From NCBI RefSeq assembly GCF_014641495.1, contig NZ_BMHV01000015.1:23036-87035 (forward strand): a stretch of DNA of 64,000 bases, read 5' to 3'. Source of the stretch: Terasakiella brassicae. Lineage in GTDB: Bacteria > Pseudomonadota > Alphaproteobacteria > Rhodospirillales > Terasakiellaceae. Both the position numbers and the translations under genes were made by a program. This document shows positions 48,920-57,476 of the stretch, piece by piece. The notes beneath the pieces were generated by a model. The model made no database searches and had not been told where the DNA came from. It worked only from the letters and a program-made list of their open reading frames with translations. Each line of letters begins with the position of its first letter. Positions within the stretch are counted from its first letter, which is position 1.

Positions 48920-49600
48920 ATGGTTATGTTGCATAAATTTTGGCATTTCAGCGTGGTCATGCTGGGGTTATACCCACTTGGCGGATATGCTGATGTTCCA
49001 CATGATAAAACAGCAACATATGACATTGAAAATGCAGAAGATATCAATGAATTATGCGCTGGCTGTCATGGACGCAAAGGACAAGGAGGAAAAGGCGGTA
49101 TATACCCACGTCTCGCGGGCCTCACGCCAGAATATATGACCCGCCAGATTGAATCCTTCAAATCTAGGGAACGTATTAACCTGCCTATGTTGCCTTATGC
49201 CAATGACCGGGAACTCTCTCAACAAGATGTGCATGACATCACCCATTATCTTGCTGCAATAGACCTCCCGACCCAGCTTCCACGGTCCTCCGAGGTTATT
49301 GACGGATTGGAACGGTTACGCCAAAGCAAAAGCATCGTACAAATCGGGCGCTACCCGGGAAATATTAATCAAGGGGAGCGAATTTACATGGAAGCCTGCC
49401 GTGCTTGCCATCAAAGAGACGGGGTTGGACGTACCGATAAACCACGCCTGCGTGGACAGTACACACAATACTTAAAAAAGCAAATGCACGATTTCAAAAA
49501 AGGGACGCGTCAACATGTAGACTGGGAAGTCAAATTCGCAGACCTTTCTGACAATGATATTAACAACATTCTCGCCTTCCTTTCCATTCTGGATGATTAA
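48920..49600 (+). CDS. Di-heme c-type cytochrome (c4-like)
   Basis: A 226-aa periplasmic electron carrier. A signal peptide (about residues 1-24) is followed by two class I cytochrome domains with haem motifs CAGCH and CRACH and 'PRLAGLTPEYM' / 'PRLRGQYTQYL' repeat features. The start is ATG 48920 or 48926. It is preceded by an FNR box and followed by a SCO1/SenC gene after 11 bases. It resembles the two cytochromes of the nos cluster in layout, so it may serve anaerobic respiration as a partner of these. Confidence 0.9.
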   Translation: MVMLHKFWHFSVVMLGLYPLGGYADVPHDKTATYDIENAEDINELCAGCHGRKGQGGKGGIYPRLAGLTPEYMTRQIESFKSRERINLPMLPYANDRELSQQDVHDITHYLAAIDLPTQLPRSSEVIDGLERLRQSKSIVQIGRYPGNINQGERIYMEACRACHQRDGVGRTDKPRLRGQYTQYLKKQMHDFKKGTRQHVDWEVKFADLSDNDINNILAFLSILDD

Positions 49601-49611
49601 CGGAGTACATA

Positions 49612-50184
49612 ATGAAAAAAATACTGGCGCTTATCCTCGCACTCTTAGCCTTTAGCACAAGCGCGGATGCAGAAGATACCATTGGGGGACGTTGGCTATT
49701 GAACAACCACTTCAATGAGGTTGTAACAGATCAACATTTCACCGGTAAATTCCGTCTCATCTTTTTTGGTTATACCTTCTGCCCCGATGTTTGTCCGACA
49801 TCTTTATCCAACGTGGCAGATGCAATGGATATCCTTGAAAAAACAGAAGGATTTAAAGAAGAAATCCAACCCCTTTTCATTTCCGTTGACCCAAAACGCG
49901 ACACACCAACTGTCTTGCGTGAATATGTCAAAAACTTTCATCCCAAAATCATTGGTTTAACCGGTCCTGAGGCCATTATCAAACGCACGGCCGACCTGTT
50001 CAAAGTCAAATACAGTATTGCCCCCGAAAGCAAGGGAAAAGAGGATGAATTTTACCTGATTGATCACAGTGCAGGTCTTTATTTTATGAGCCCAACGGGT
50101 ATTTTCATTACCAAATTCGCACATGGGATTTCCGGTAAAGAAATTGCCAAACGTATTCTGGAAATCCTGGAAGCAAATCAGTGA
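49612..50184 (+). CDS. SCO1/SenC family copper chaperone
   Basis: A 190-aa thioredoxin-fold protein with a signal peptide ('MKKILALILALLAFSTSADA'). It contains the copper-binding pair CPDVC (about residue 60) and the distal His in 'YLIDHSAGLYFM'. Proteins of this family help assemble CuA centres, originally of cytochrome oxidase. Here the proximity to the nos cluster makes a role with the NosZ CuA site possible. It overlaps the ubiE gene by 4 bases. Confidence 0.9.
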   Translation: MKKILALILALLAFSTSADAEDTIGGRWLLNNHFNEVVTDQHFTGKFRLIFFGYTFCPDVCPTSLSNVADAMDILEKTEGFKEEIQPLFISVDPKRDTPTVLREYVKNFHPKIIGLTGPEAIIKRTADLFKVKYSIAPESKGKEDEFYLIDHSAGLYFMSPTGIFITKFAHGISGKEIAKRILEILEANQ

Positions 50185-50897
50185 CCAACACACCTTCAAC
50201 AAGCTTTACCCAAGGTACAGAACAACAGGATCAACATCGTAAAGAAGTGCGCGACATGTTTGATATCGTCGCGCCACGTTACGATATAATGAATGATGTT
50301 ATGAGTATGGGAATACATCGCCTGTGGAAACACTCCTGCGTTTCCATGCTCGCCCCTCAATATGGGGAAACTGTTGTTGATTTGGCAGGTGGTACGGGTG
50401 ACTTGGCGGCTGCGTTTACCAAACGTGGGGCAAAATCGATTGTTTGTGATCCTTGCGTTGGCATGATGTCTGCCGGCAAACAAAAAAAACAACCTATTCA
50501 ATGGGTCGCAGCTTATGGTGAAACCTTGCCTTTTGCGGATAACAGCATAGATGCTCTTTCCATCGCCTTTGGTTTGCGCAATATGTCGGACCCACATACG
50601 GGCCTAAAAGAAATTCATCGTGTTTTGAAACCACAGGGTCGGTTTTTATGTCTGGAATTTTCAGAAGCCGCCCCTTGGTTGAAACCCCTTTACGATGCGT
50701 ATTCCTTACATGTTATTCCGCAACTGGGAGCAATGATTGCCGGACAAAAAGAAGCTTATCAATATTTGATCCAGTCCATACGTGAATTTCCAAACCAGCA
50801 GGCTCTTGCTTCCCTTATGGTCGAATGTGGCTTTAAAAATGTGGGCTACAGAAATCTATCTTTCGGGATTGCTGCGGTCCATACGGGCAACAAATAA
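50181..50897 (+). CDS. ubiE: UbiE/MenG C-methyltransferase
   Basis: A 238-aa S-adenosylmethionine methyltransferase for ubiquinone and menaquinone synthesis. It shows the UbiE signature 'YDIMNDVMSMGIHRLWKHS', SAM motif I 'VVDLAGGTGDLAAAF', 'ALSIAFGLRNMSDPHTGLKEIHRVLKPQGRFLCLEFS' and 'YQYLIQSIREFPNQ'. The start is GTG 50181, coupled to the SCO1 stop. With menA in the same window, the last menaquinone step is present, although one protein can serve both quinones. Confidence 0.92.
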   Translation: MTNTPSTSFTQGTEQQDQHRKEVRDMFDIVAPRYDIMNDVMSMGIHRLWKHSCVSMLAPQYGETVVDLAGGTGDLAAAFTKRGAKSIVCDPCVGMMSAGKQKKQPIQWVAAYGETLPFADNSIDALSIAFGLRNMSDPHTGLKEIHRVLKPQGRFLCLEFSEAAPWLKPLYDAYSLHVIPQLGAMIAGQKEAYQYLIQSIREFPNQQALASLMVECGFKNVGYRNLSFGIAAVHTGNK

Positions 50898-50918
50898 CTT
50901 CGCAAACGGAAAGCCGAC

Positions 50919-51791
50919 ATGACCATACAACAGCTACTTCCAATGGGCCTCGCCTTTATTATGCTTGCTGTCGGTATAGGTCTGCGCGTGGATGATTTCA
51001 AACAGATTGCTCGGCATCCAAAATCACTGTTGGTTGGTTTAGGTAATCAGATCGTGCTGTTACCGTTAATCGGCCTTGCCCTTGCTTTATTTTATACAGG
51101 CCCTAAAGAATTTGCCTTCGGCATTATGATTTTGGCCGCCTGCCCTGGCGGCATTACCTCTAACCTGTTATCGGTTCTAGCTGGTGGAAACGGGGCTTTA
51201 TCCGTTTCCATGACGGCAGTGACAAGCCTTGCCTCCATCATCACTGTGCCTATTATTTTAGGGCTTTCCCAGATGGTTTTGCTGGACGGCCGTAGCGAAA
51301 TATATATGCCTGTTAATCAGGTTGTGGCGGGTATCTTTTTAATCACAGGTTTGCCAATTTCCATTGGAATGTTTCTAAACGCCAAATACCCTTCCTTCTG
51401 TCAAAAAGCCCAACCCAAAGTCCGCGCACTCGCCACCATGATTTTTGTACTTATTGTTGCGGGTGCCTTTATCGCCAACAAGGACAATATCGCGCAGCAT
51501 TTTTTTGATATTGGCCTCTTTATGGTTTTGTTGAATATAATCACAATGACTTTGGGCTTTTACAGCGCACGTATATGCAGCAGCCCTCCCGCAGACAGTA
51601 TAACAATCAGTCTGGAATGCGGACTACAAAATGTTGCACTCGCCATCTTTATTGCGATTAATGTCATGGGGGATTCCAAATTGATGGTCCCGGCAATTAT
51701 CTATGCCTTAACCATGAACATAAGTGCTGCTGCACTGATTTGGTTTATCCGCCGTACGATTTCAACAACAGCAACATCTACCTGTAAATGA
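50919..51791 (+). CDS. Bile acid:sodium symporter family transporter
   Basis: A 290-aa membrane protein with about nine to ten transmembrane helices. It fits the BASS/ASBT_NEU family: 'LPMGLAFIMLAVGIGLRVDDFKQIARHPKSLLVGLGNQI', 'LAACPGGITSNLLSVLAGGNGALSVSMTAV' and 'ISLECGLQNVALAIFIA'. It is a sodium-coupled carrier, with substrates in the family ranging from bile acids to pyruvate or pantoate precursors, so none is assigned. It follows ubiE after 21 bases and overlaps the next gene by 4. Confidence 0.87.
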   Translation: MTIQQLLPMGLAFIMLAVGIGLRVDDFKQIARHPKSLLVGLGNQIVLLPLIGLALALFYTGPKEFAFGIMILAACPGGITSNLLSVLAGGNGALSVSMTAVTSLASIITVPIILGLSQMVLLDGRSEIYMPVNQVVAGIFLITGLPISIGMFLNAKYPSFCQKAQPKVRALATMIFVLIVAGAFIANKDNIAQHFFDIGLFMVLLNIITMTLGFYSARICSSPPADSITISLECGLQNVALAIFIAINVMGDSKLMVPAIIYALTMNISAAALIWFIRRTISTTATSTCK

Positions 51792-52234
51792 TTAGGGAGA
51801 AACGCAAGCTCGTCGCCCCTTACCCATCTGCCCTGCTGTTTCAAATTGCGGCAGACGTTGAAAATTATCCAACCTTTCTACCGCATTGCATCGCTGCACG
51901 TATTAAAGAAAAATCACCAACAGGCTGGCGTGTCGAAAATTTATATCGATGGGGACCTGTCAGTTATAAATTCATCACTTTTGCGCAATTACAGCCAGAG
52001 CAATCCATTCACATCATGGCAGACCCGAAAGACCGGATAAAGTTAGATGTCTTATGGAAATTCACCCCCATAGATGAGGACCAAACCGACGTTTTTTTTG
52101 AAATTGGGTTTGAAAGCCGTATCCCGATACTAGAAAAGCTCGTTCATGCCATATTGGGTGACATTGCCCAACAAACAGAACGAGCTTTCTTGAAACGCGC
52201 TGAATACCTTATTAAGGCAAATCCCCTCGCCTAA
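51788..52234 (+). CDS. COQ10/RatA-type START domain protein
   Basis: A 148-aa ubiquinone-binding START-like protein. Typical sequence is 'YPSALLFQIAADVENYPTFLPHCIAARI', 'LDVLWKFTPIDEDQTDVFFEIGFESRIPILEKLVHAILGDIAQQTERAFLKRAEYL'. Its homologues help quinone function in the membrane; the E. coli relative RatA is described as a toxin. Here the quinone context (ubiE, menA) favours COQ10. It overlaps the end of nosY by 23 bases on the opposite strand. Confidence 0.88.
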   Translation: MIREKRKLVAPYPSALLFQIAADVENYPTFLPHCIAARIKEKSPTGWRVENLYRWGPVSYKFITFAQLQPEQSIHIMADPKDRIKLDVLWKFTPIDEDQTDVFFEIGFESRIPILEKLVHAILGDIAQQTERAFLKRAEYLIKANPLA

Positions 52235-53039
52235 AGACCCAGAAACCAACGCTTGCGGACAATCCACCCAGTACAATGGGATAAAGCACAGACCAAGCCA
52301 TATACCCCGCATGACCAAAAGTGTCCAAAATCACATAAGCCGATGGGCCTAACAAAATCAATTCAGGATCAAACAGCATCATAGAGGCAGTCCTGAACGT
52401 TTGCAGCGGGTTAGCCAGTGCAATTGCAATAACGGTTTCCGGCGGGGCGTGTGCTTTGATAATTGAGCCCAGCAAAATCAAATCAAGAAACAGCAACATC
52501 AACAACCATGTCAAAAACGCAACCGCTTGCGATACATCTGTTGAACGGGCCAAACTTGATGTCATAAACCCGATCCCAAGGAAACAGGCTGAAACCGATA
52601 TCACCAATAATGTGTAGTAAATAAAATGGAACCACGGGATATCAAGTCCTGCAACCAGCCCATAGAGGACAGAACCAAACATCGCGATAAAGACAGGTAA
52701 AAAGACAACGATAAAACGCCCAAGAAATTTACCCCAATACCATCCCCCCAAGGTGACAGGCAGAGCAAGCAGGTATTCAAATACACCGGCTTCGCGATCC
52801 CCTGCCAAGGAACGTACTGTGGAAAGAAGCACAAAAATCGGCAAAATCGCCATCGTAATTTGGATAAATGTAACCAACAGTCGCGACAACCCCGTAATCC
52901 CCATGATGCGGGATTCCGTCACACCAAAAACCAGCAGCCCGACAACCAGACCACCAAAAATCAGCGCATAAAAAAAGAACCACTTGGCCCGAAGGGATTC
53001 TGAAATATCCAGCTTTGCGGTTAACCATAAACCAGCCAT
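52212..53039 (-). CDS. nosY: NosY ABC transporter permease
   Basis: A 275-aa membrane protein with about six transmembrane helices. It is the permease of the NosFY transporter needed for CuZ maturation. The typical segments are 'SRLLVTFIQITMAILPIFVLLSTVRSLAGDREAGVFEYLLALPVTLGGWYWGKFLGR' and 'SVSACFLGIGFMTSSLARSTDVSQAVAF'. It is the last gene of the nos cluster and overlaps the convergent COQ10 gene. Order here is nosL then nosY. Confidence 0.92.
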   Translation of the reverse strand: MAGLWLTAKLDISESLRAKWFFFYALIFGGLVVGLLVFGVTESRIMGITGLSRLLVTFIQITMAILPIFVLLSTVRSLAGDREAGVFEYLLALPVTLGGWYWGKFLGRFIVVFLPVFIAMFGSVLYGLVAGLDIPWFHFIYYTLLVISVSACFLGIGFMTSSLARSTDVSQAVAFLTWLLMLLFLDLILLGSIIKAHAPPETVIAIALANPLQTFRTASMMLFDPELILLGPSAYVILDTFGHAGYMAWSVLYPIVLGGLSASVGFWVFRRGDLP

Positions 53040-53041
53040 GC

Positions 53042-53530
53042 CTAGGCTCTCCGTTTATTATTGTTTATTAACTTGGAATGTTGCGGATCAAGCGGGTCGC
53101 AATTGATCGTAATTTTCTTTTTCAAAACCTTCTCCAGCATGGTTTTAAAGTCAACGCTCATCGGTCTTTCCGCTTTAAATGCTGCAAAACCATAGGCCAT
53201 AGGCGACAAATACCCCGGTACGAAATACGCGCTGCGGGCATCCACCCACTGTGTCCCGCTGGTATAATCCATCACCCAAATTTCTGTCTCTTTATCTCCG
53301 GCCCACGGCTTGTCGTTTAACCATGTAACAGCGTCCCCGATATCATCAAATTTCCAAACCTGTTTGTTCGGACCACCACGGACCTGAGCGACAAATTTGG
53401 GTTCACTGATAATCATACGGCAACGTTCACACATATCACGGTCATAATGCACATCGACCGGACCTGTTTTTTCTTCATTACAGGCCAAAAGCAAAAAAGG
53501 AAGCACGAAAAGGCAGAACCATTTTTTCAT
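53042..53530 (-). CDS. nosL: NosL copper chaperone lipoprotein
   Basis: A 162-aa outer-membrane/periplasmic lipoprotein (signal ends LLLAC). It contains 'DRDMCERCRMIISEPKFVAQV' with the Cu(I)-binding CxxCxM motif, then 'KFDDIGDAVTW', 'WVMDYTSGTQWVDARSAYFV' and 'MAYGFAAF'. NosL hands copper to apo-NosZ. It lies 5 bases after nosF and 2 before nosY, on the minus strand. Confidence 0.94.
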   Translation of the reverse strand: MKKWFCLFVLPFLLLACNEEKTGPVDVHYDRDMCERCRMIISEPKFVAQVRGGPNKQVWKFDDIGDAVTWLNDKPWAGDKETEIWVMDYTSGTQWVDARSAYFVPGYLSPMAYGFAAFKAERPMSVDFKTMLEKVLKKKITINCDPLDPQHSKLINNNKRRA

Positions 53531-53535
53531 AATTA

Positions 53536-54402
53536 TTATGCCTTTCCAGCTTCATCCATATGAACGGCTTTTACAAGGCCGACATATCTGGAAAGCGTTC
53601 CCAAAAACCGTAAACGATCCGGTCCGCCGACTTCACCGACCCATTCCATCTTATCCTGACTGGTGAAGTTCCATTCCGAGATCGTTTTTTCAAAGGCCTC
53701 GACATATTTTGAAATAACCACACGGCATTGTAGGCGTCCAGCAGTTCCAACAGCATCCTCAACATGGTCATTCAGCACAATACGGCCACGATCCATTTCC
53801 ACAACCCGGTTCACAAGGGCGGCGACCTCTTCCAAACGGTGTGAAGATATAATCATCGATTTATCAGAACGTTCCGCCAATAAATCAAACAAGACCTGCC
53901 GTGCAGCCGGATCAAGGTTGGCAGTAGGTTCATCAAAGACCAACAAGTCACAAGGGCGACCCAACGCCATTGCAATCAACAGTTTCTGTTTTTGACCGCC
54001 CGATAATTTCATAAAGGGCTTTTTTTCAATTTCAAAAATGTCCAAACCCATTCGTGTGGCAATTTCAGAAATTTGCGTGGTATCTGTACCACAGGCTTTT
54101 GCGACATAGTTCACCAAATCATGAACTGGCATGCGTAGAGGCGGCGGAATTTGCGGCACAAACCCAATCCGCCCCAACACATCTTCACGATTTTTTCGCG
54201 GATCCATCCCGTCAAACAAGACTTCTCCATCAAAGGTATATTCACCAAGAAGACAACGAATAATCGTCGTTTTACCAGCCCCGTTGGAGCCAACCAAGGC
54301 AATACGATCACCCAGTTCAATCGTAAGCGAGAGATTATCCAGTGTTTTTTGCTTTTTAAAAACCTTGGTAACATCTTTAACGTCGATCAACGTTTTAGTC
54401 AT
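53536..54402 (-). CDS. nosF: NosF ABC transporter ATPase
   Basis: A 288-aa ABC ATP-binding protein. Walker A GSNGAGKTT, signature LSGGQKQK, Walker B 'LLVFDEPTANLD' and the H-loop 'SHRLEEVAAL' are all present. It energises NosY for a sulphur or copper species needed in CuZ assembly. I chose ATG 54402, one base after the nosH stop; a frame from 54417 would only add five residues. Partner genes nosL and nosY follow. Confidence 0.93.
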   Translation of the reverse strand: MTKTLIDVKDVTKVFKKQKTLDNLSLTIELGDRIALVGSNGAGKTTIIRCLLGEYTFDGEVLFDGMDPRKNREDVLGRIGFVPQIPPPLRMPVHDLVNYVAKACGTDTTQISEIATRMGLDIFEIEKKPFMKLSGGQKQKLLIAMALGRPCDLLVFDEPTANLDPAARQVLFDLLAERSDKSMIISSHRLEEVAALVNRVVEMDRGRIVLNDHVEDAVGTAGRLQCRVVISKYVEAFEKTISEWNFTSQDKMEWVGEVGGPDRLRFLGTLSRYVGLVKAVHMDEAGKA

Positions 54403-54403
54403 A

Positions 54404-55381
54404 TCAAAGCATCCCATCCAACCCTTTGACCTTAAAAGTCAAAGCTTGCGTTGGACATACATCTACACACATTCCGCAACGGGTGCAATCGGCACCGACC
54501 TGAATTTTAACATCGTCGGCATATCCCATCTTGGTAATCTCCAAAACATGCGGGACAAGGCACACTTTACGGCACTCCCCTTCATGCAAACAATTTTCCA
54601 AATTATAATTGATATGAACCGGGGAAATCGAACCGACAAAGCCATATGTCAAACCGATCGGACAAGCATAGCGGCACCAGAAACGGCGTGAATAGAAAAC
54701 TTCTACCAAGAACAGCACGCCGATCCATAACAGGGCCAAGGACGCACCATATGTGAAAGCACGGCTAAGAATACCCACAGGATTGATCGTTTCAAAAACG
54801 GTATATCCTGTAATAAAGGCTAGCAAAGCAAAAATCACATACAGAACTGTACGTAAACGCCGATCAAGCGGATGATCTTTCACCAATCCCATTTTCACCA
54901 GTTTGAGGTGCAGCATCTCGCCAAGTTCGGAAACCAAGTGATAGGGACAAACCCATGAACAAAAGGTTCGCCCCCCCAACGCCCACCATAGTAAAAAGAC
55001 TGTCACCGTACCGATCACAAGGTTCACCACCATATGTTTATAGGCAAGTGTCACCTGTAAGGCCGAGTTCAAATCCGCCATATGAAAGCCAACAAAGCGT
55101 GATGCTGTCAAAGCACCTTCGACCAATTGAACATCAAAATGATACGAGACCACAAAGAGTAAATTAATAGTAATAATGGAAATCCAGCGGCGAATTTTCC
55201 ATTTCTTTGAAGAATGCCCGGCAGCCAATTCTTCTTTAATCGCTTCACGCCTAACCGCAACTTGCTCTGCTGACTTCTTGTAGGCATGCATTTCTTTTGC
55301 TTGCTGCGTCCATGTTTCCTTGGCAGGACGAGTTGGTGCCAACCCCAGCATCAACTTCAATGAGTTCAAAAGACGTTTCAT
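54404..55381 (-). CDS. nosH: NosH/NapH-type membrane quinol dehydrogenase ferredoxin subunit
   Basis: A 325-aa membrane protein with about four transmembrane helices and the CxxxCP motifs typical of NapH ('FCSWVCPYHLVSELGE' and 'WCRYACPIGLTYGF'). Two Fe-S motifs follow near the C-terminus ('CLHEGECRKVCLVP' and 'CTRCGMCVDVCPTQAL'). In the clade II nos system of Wolinella NosG and NosH are proposed to pass electrons from menaquinol to the cytochromes. It overlaps nosG by 4 bases. Confidence 0.92.
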   Translation of the reverse strand: MKRLLNSLKLMLGLAPTRPAKETWTQQAKEMHAYKKSAEQVAVRREAIKEELAAGHSSKKWKIRRWISIITINLLFVVSYHFDVQLVEGALTASRFVGFHMADLNSALQVTLAYKHMVVNLVIGTVTVFLLWWALGGRTFCSWVCPYHLVSELGEMLHLKLVKMGLVKDHPLDRRLRTVLYVIFALLAFITGYTVFETINPVGILSRAFTYGASLALLWIGVLFLVEVFYSRRFWCRYACPIGLTYGFVGSISPVHINYNLENCLHEGECRKVCLVPHVLEITKMGYADDVKIQVGADCTRCGMCVDVCPTQALTFKVKGLDGML

Positions 55382-56124
55382 GCTGACGACCCCATCGGAT
55401 TAACTTCCATTTCGATACAGGCAGGTTCTACCGGACATATCATTTCGCACATACCACAACCGACACAGGCCTCTTTGATCACCGGTGTTTTACCGGGACC
55501 ATTTTCCATTGGGGCCAGTTCAATCGCATCTTTGATGGGACATTCGCGCACACAAAGATCACAAATTTCCAAATCATAATCGTAATCAGCAACTTTAATC
55601 GGTGTCCATCGATCCACCTCGGTATAGCGATGAAGCCCCTCAAAATCGGCACCACGCGCCTGTCCTGTAAAGCCCTTATTTTGCCGGGCAAGACAGGCAT
55701 CCGGGCGAACAAGTTTAGCCTTGCCCATTTTCACTTGTTCTTTTTTATCAATATCGTGACTCAATGCCCCGGTTGGACAGGCCAATACACATTGCACCGC
55801 ATCACACGAAAAATCACAGGCTTGCTCGCGTGCATTTACATAAGGTGCCCCAAGACCAAAACCATCTGGCGCATCGGCAAGCACCAAAGCCTCAACCGGA
55901 CAAACCTGAACACATTGACCACATTTAATACAGGAGGCCAGATATTCTTTTTCTGCGATTGCACCAGGCGGGCGCAATCGTGTATCGGCATGACTGGAGA
56001 CAGGAAACCATCCTGCAAGAGCCACACCCGTCACACCAGCACCGGCAACGGCAGCACGTAAAAATTCGCGTCGCGCACGTTTACTCGCCGGGCTATTCGG
56101 GTTGCGTTTCACTTTTTTCGTCAT
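55378..56124 (-). CDS. nosG: NosG/NapG-type iron-sulphur protein
   Basis: A 248-aa periplasmic ferredoxin with a twin-arginine-like leader (ARREFLRAAVAGAG, about residues 17-30). Four Cys clusters are present: 'CIKCGQCVQVCPV', 'CDFSCDAVQCVLACPTG', 'CDLCVRECPI' and 'CVGCGMCEMICPV'. It accepts electrons from the NosH quinol site and passes them to c-type cytochromes. It overlaps nosD by 4 bases upstream and nosH by 4 downstream. Confidence 0.93.
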   Translation of the reverse strand: MTKKVKRNPNSPASKRARREFLRAAVAGAGVTGVALAGWFPVSSHADTRLRPPGAIAEKEYLASCIKCGQCVQVCPVEALVLADAPDGFGLGAPYVNAREQACDFSCDAVQCVLACPTGALSHDIDKKEQVKMGKAKLVRPDACLARQNKGFTGQARGADFEGLHRYTEVDRWTPIKVADYDYDLEICDLCVRECPIKDAIELAPMENGPGKTPVIKEACVGCGMCEMICPVEPACIEMEVNPMGSSA

Positions 56125-57455
56125 TGATTTGTTGTCCCAATTTTTGGGTTGCTGAGACCAAAGGGGTCATAGCCAGTTGTCCCGGCGTCCTCATCGGCAA
56201 TCTGGCCGGTTTTCTCATCCGTGACATATTCGAATTCTCGCTTAAAACGAGGCTTCTCGTCCTTGAGCATGGTCAAAGGTTGGGTAAAAGGTGCTAACCT
56301 TTCCAAGAAATCGACCAAAGACAACAGGGGCGTCCCCAGGAAAAATGCCGTTTCAGGCACATCCATCCAAACACGATCCGCAAAAACCTGTGGCTGATAG
56401 GCTGTATCCCCATACCCGTCACCATCATTGTCAAAACCTTGATAATCATCCCAATAATTACCTTCCCACACATTACGTGCAGCACTGGCAAAATTGGCGA
56501 CGGAGACTTGACGGATATTGTCGCGGAAAATGTTATCTTTCAGAATGTTCCCTTTCCAATCATTCAGAAAGTTCAAACCAATCCGGTTAAAGCCAAGCGT
56601 ATTTCGATAAATTCGGTTTGTCGTATCTGGCTGAAACGGCGAAACGTCCGAATAAAGACCGGTACTGGAGTATAAAATTTCATTGTCCACAACATCAATA
56701 TTGGAAGATTCTTTCATTCCAATACCCATGCCAGCAGCCCCGAGTGCGTGATAAATTTTATTACCACGAATAACCACATCATCACTATACATCAGGAAAA
56801 TTCCGACTGTATTTTTGTGAATGTTGTTATCTTCTACCCGGTTATATTTGGCATACATGAAGTGAATGCCGTAACGCCCATTGCGAATATCATTACGTGC
56901 GATCACATTGTTCGCGCTATACCACACCACAAAATCACGGGAGTCGGCAATTTCATTGTCCGTAATCTCGTTGTCAAAGCTATACCACAGGCGAACCGCA
57001 TCGCCACGCAAGCCTAAAGAAAGCTTTTTAGATATGAAAAGGTTGCGTTTCACAAGGTTGTTATTTGATTGTGAAAGATCAATTCCAAACAAACAATCTA
57101 AAATCTTGTTGTCTTTAATAACATTATATTTACCACGGACATGAATACCCGCATCAACATCGTTATGCAAAACACCCGAGTTTTGAATTGTTAACCCGCT
57201 AACGTTTGCACCATCTGTTTCAATAATTAAAGCCGTGCCAACACCACCGGCATCAATTGTCACCTTCCCCTGCCCTTCCAACGTAATCGGCTTGGTGATC
57301 TTAATATTTTCGTTATACACCCCCGGCGGAGGTACAAGAAGGCCACCCTCTTCGGTCTCATTAATAAGTTCCTGAAGGGTCGGCGCGGCAACGCCTGTAG
57401 CAGTCCAAAAGACCACCACAAGCATTACCGTCAAATATTTCCAGTGCTTAATCAT
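56121..57455 (-). CDS. nosD: NosD periplasmic right-handed beta-helix protein
   Basis: A 444-aa protein with a signal peptide ('MIKHWKYLTVMLVVVFWTATGVAAP'). Most of the chain is a series of parallel beta-helix repeats rich in Asn, e.g. 'NVIKDNKILDCLFGIDLSQSNNNLVKRN', typical of carbohydrate-binding and sugar-hydrolase fold proteins; NosD is required for CuZ assembly with NosFY. The C-terminus has 'NYWDDYQGFDNDGDGYGDTAY', a conserved NosD block. It precedes nosG by a 4-base overlap. Confidence 0.93.
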   Translation of the reverse strand: MIKHWKYLTVMLVVVFWTATGVAAPTLQELINETEEGGLLVPPPGVYNENIKITKPITLEGQGKVTIDAGGVGTALIIETDGANVSGLTIQNSGVLHNDVDAGIHVRGKYNVIKDNKILDCLFGIDLSQSNNNLVKRNLFISKKLSLGLRGDAVRLWYSFDNEITDNEIADSRDFVVWYSANNVIARNDIRNGRYGIHFMYAKYNRVEDNNIHKNTVGIFLMYSDDVVIRGNKIYHALGAAGMGIGMKESSNIDVVDNEILYSSTGLYSDVSPFQPDTTNRIYRNTLGFNRIGLNFLNDWKGNILKDNIFRDNIRQVSVANFASAARNVWEGNYWDDYQGFDNDGDGYGDTAYQPQVFADRVWMDVPETAFFLGTPLLSLVDFLERLAPFTQPLTMLKDEKPRFKREFEYVTDEKTGQIADEDAGTTGYDPFGLSNPKIGTTNQ

Positions 57456-57476
57456 CGCTCCTCACAATATGCGACG

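Noticed and set aside
54404..56124. Annotating the two ferredoxin genes as nitrate-reductase napG/napH
   Set aside because: No napA, napB or other nap genes are present, and both genes overlap nosD and lie next to nosF, so nosG/nosH fits better.
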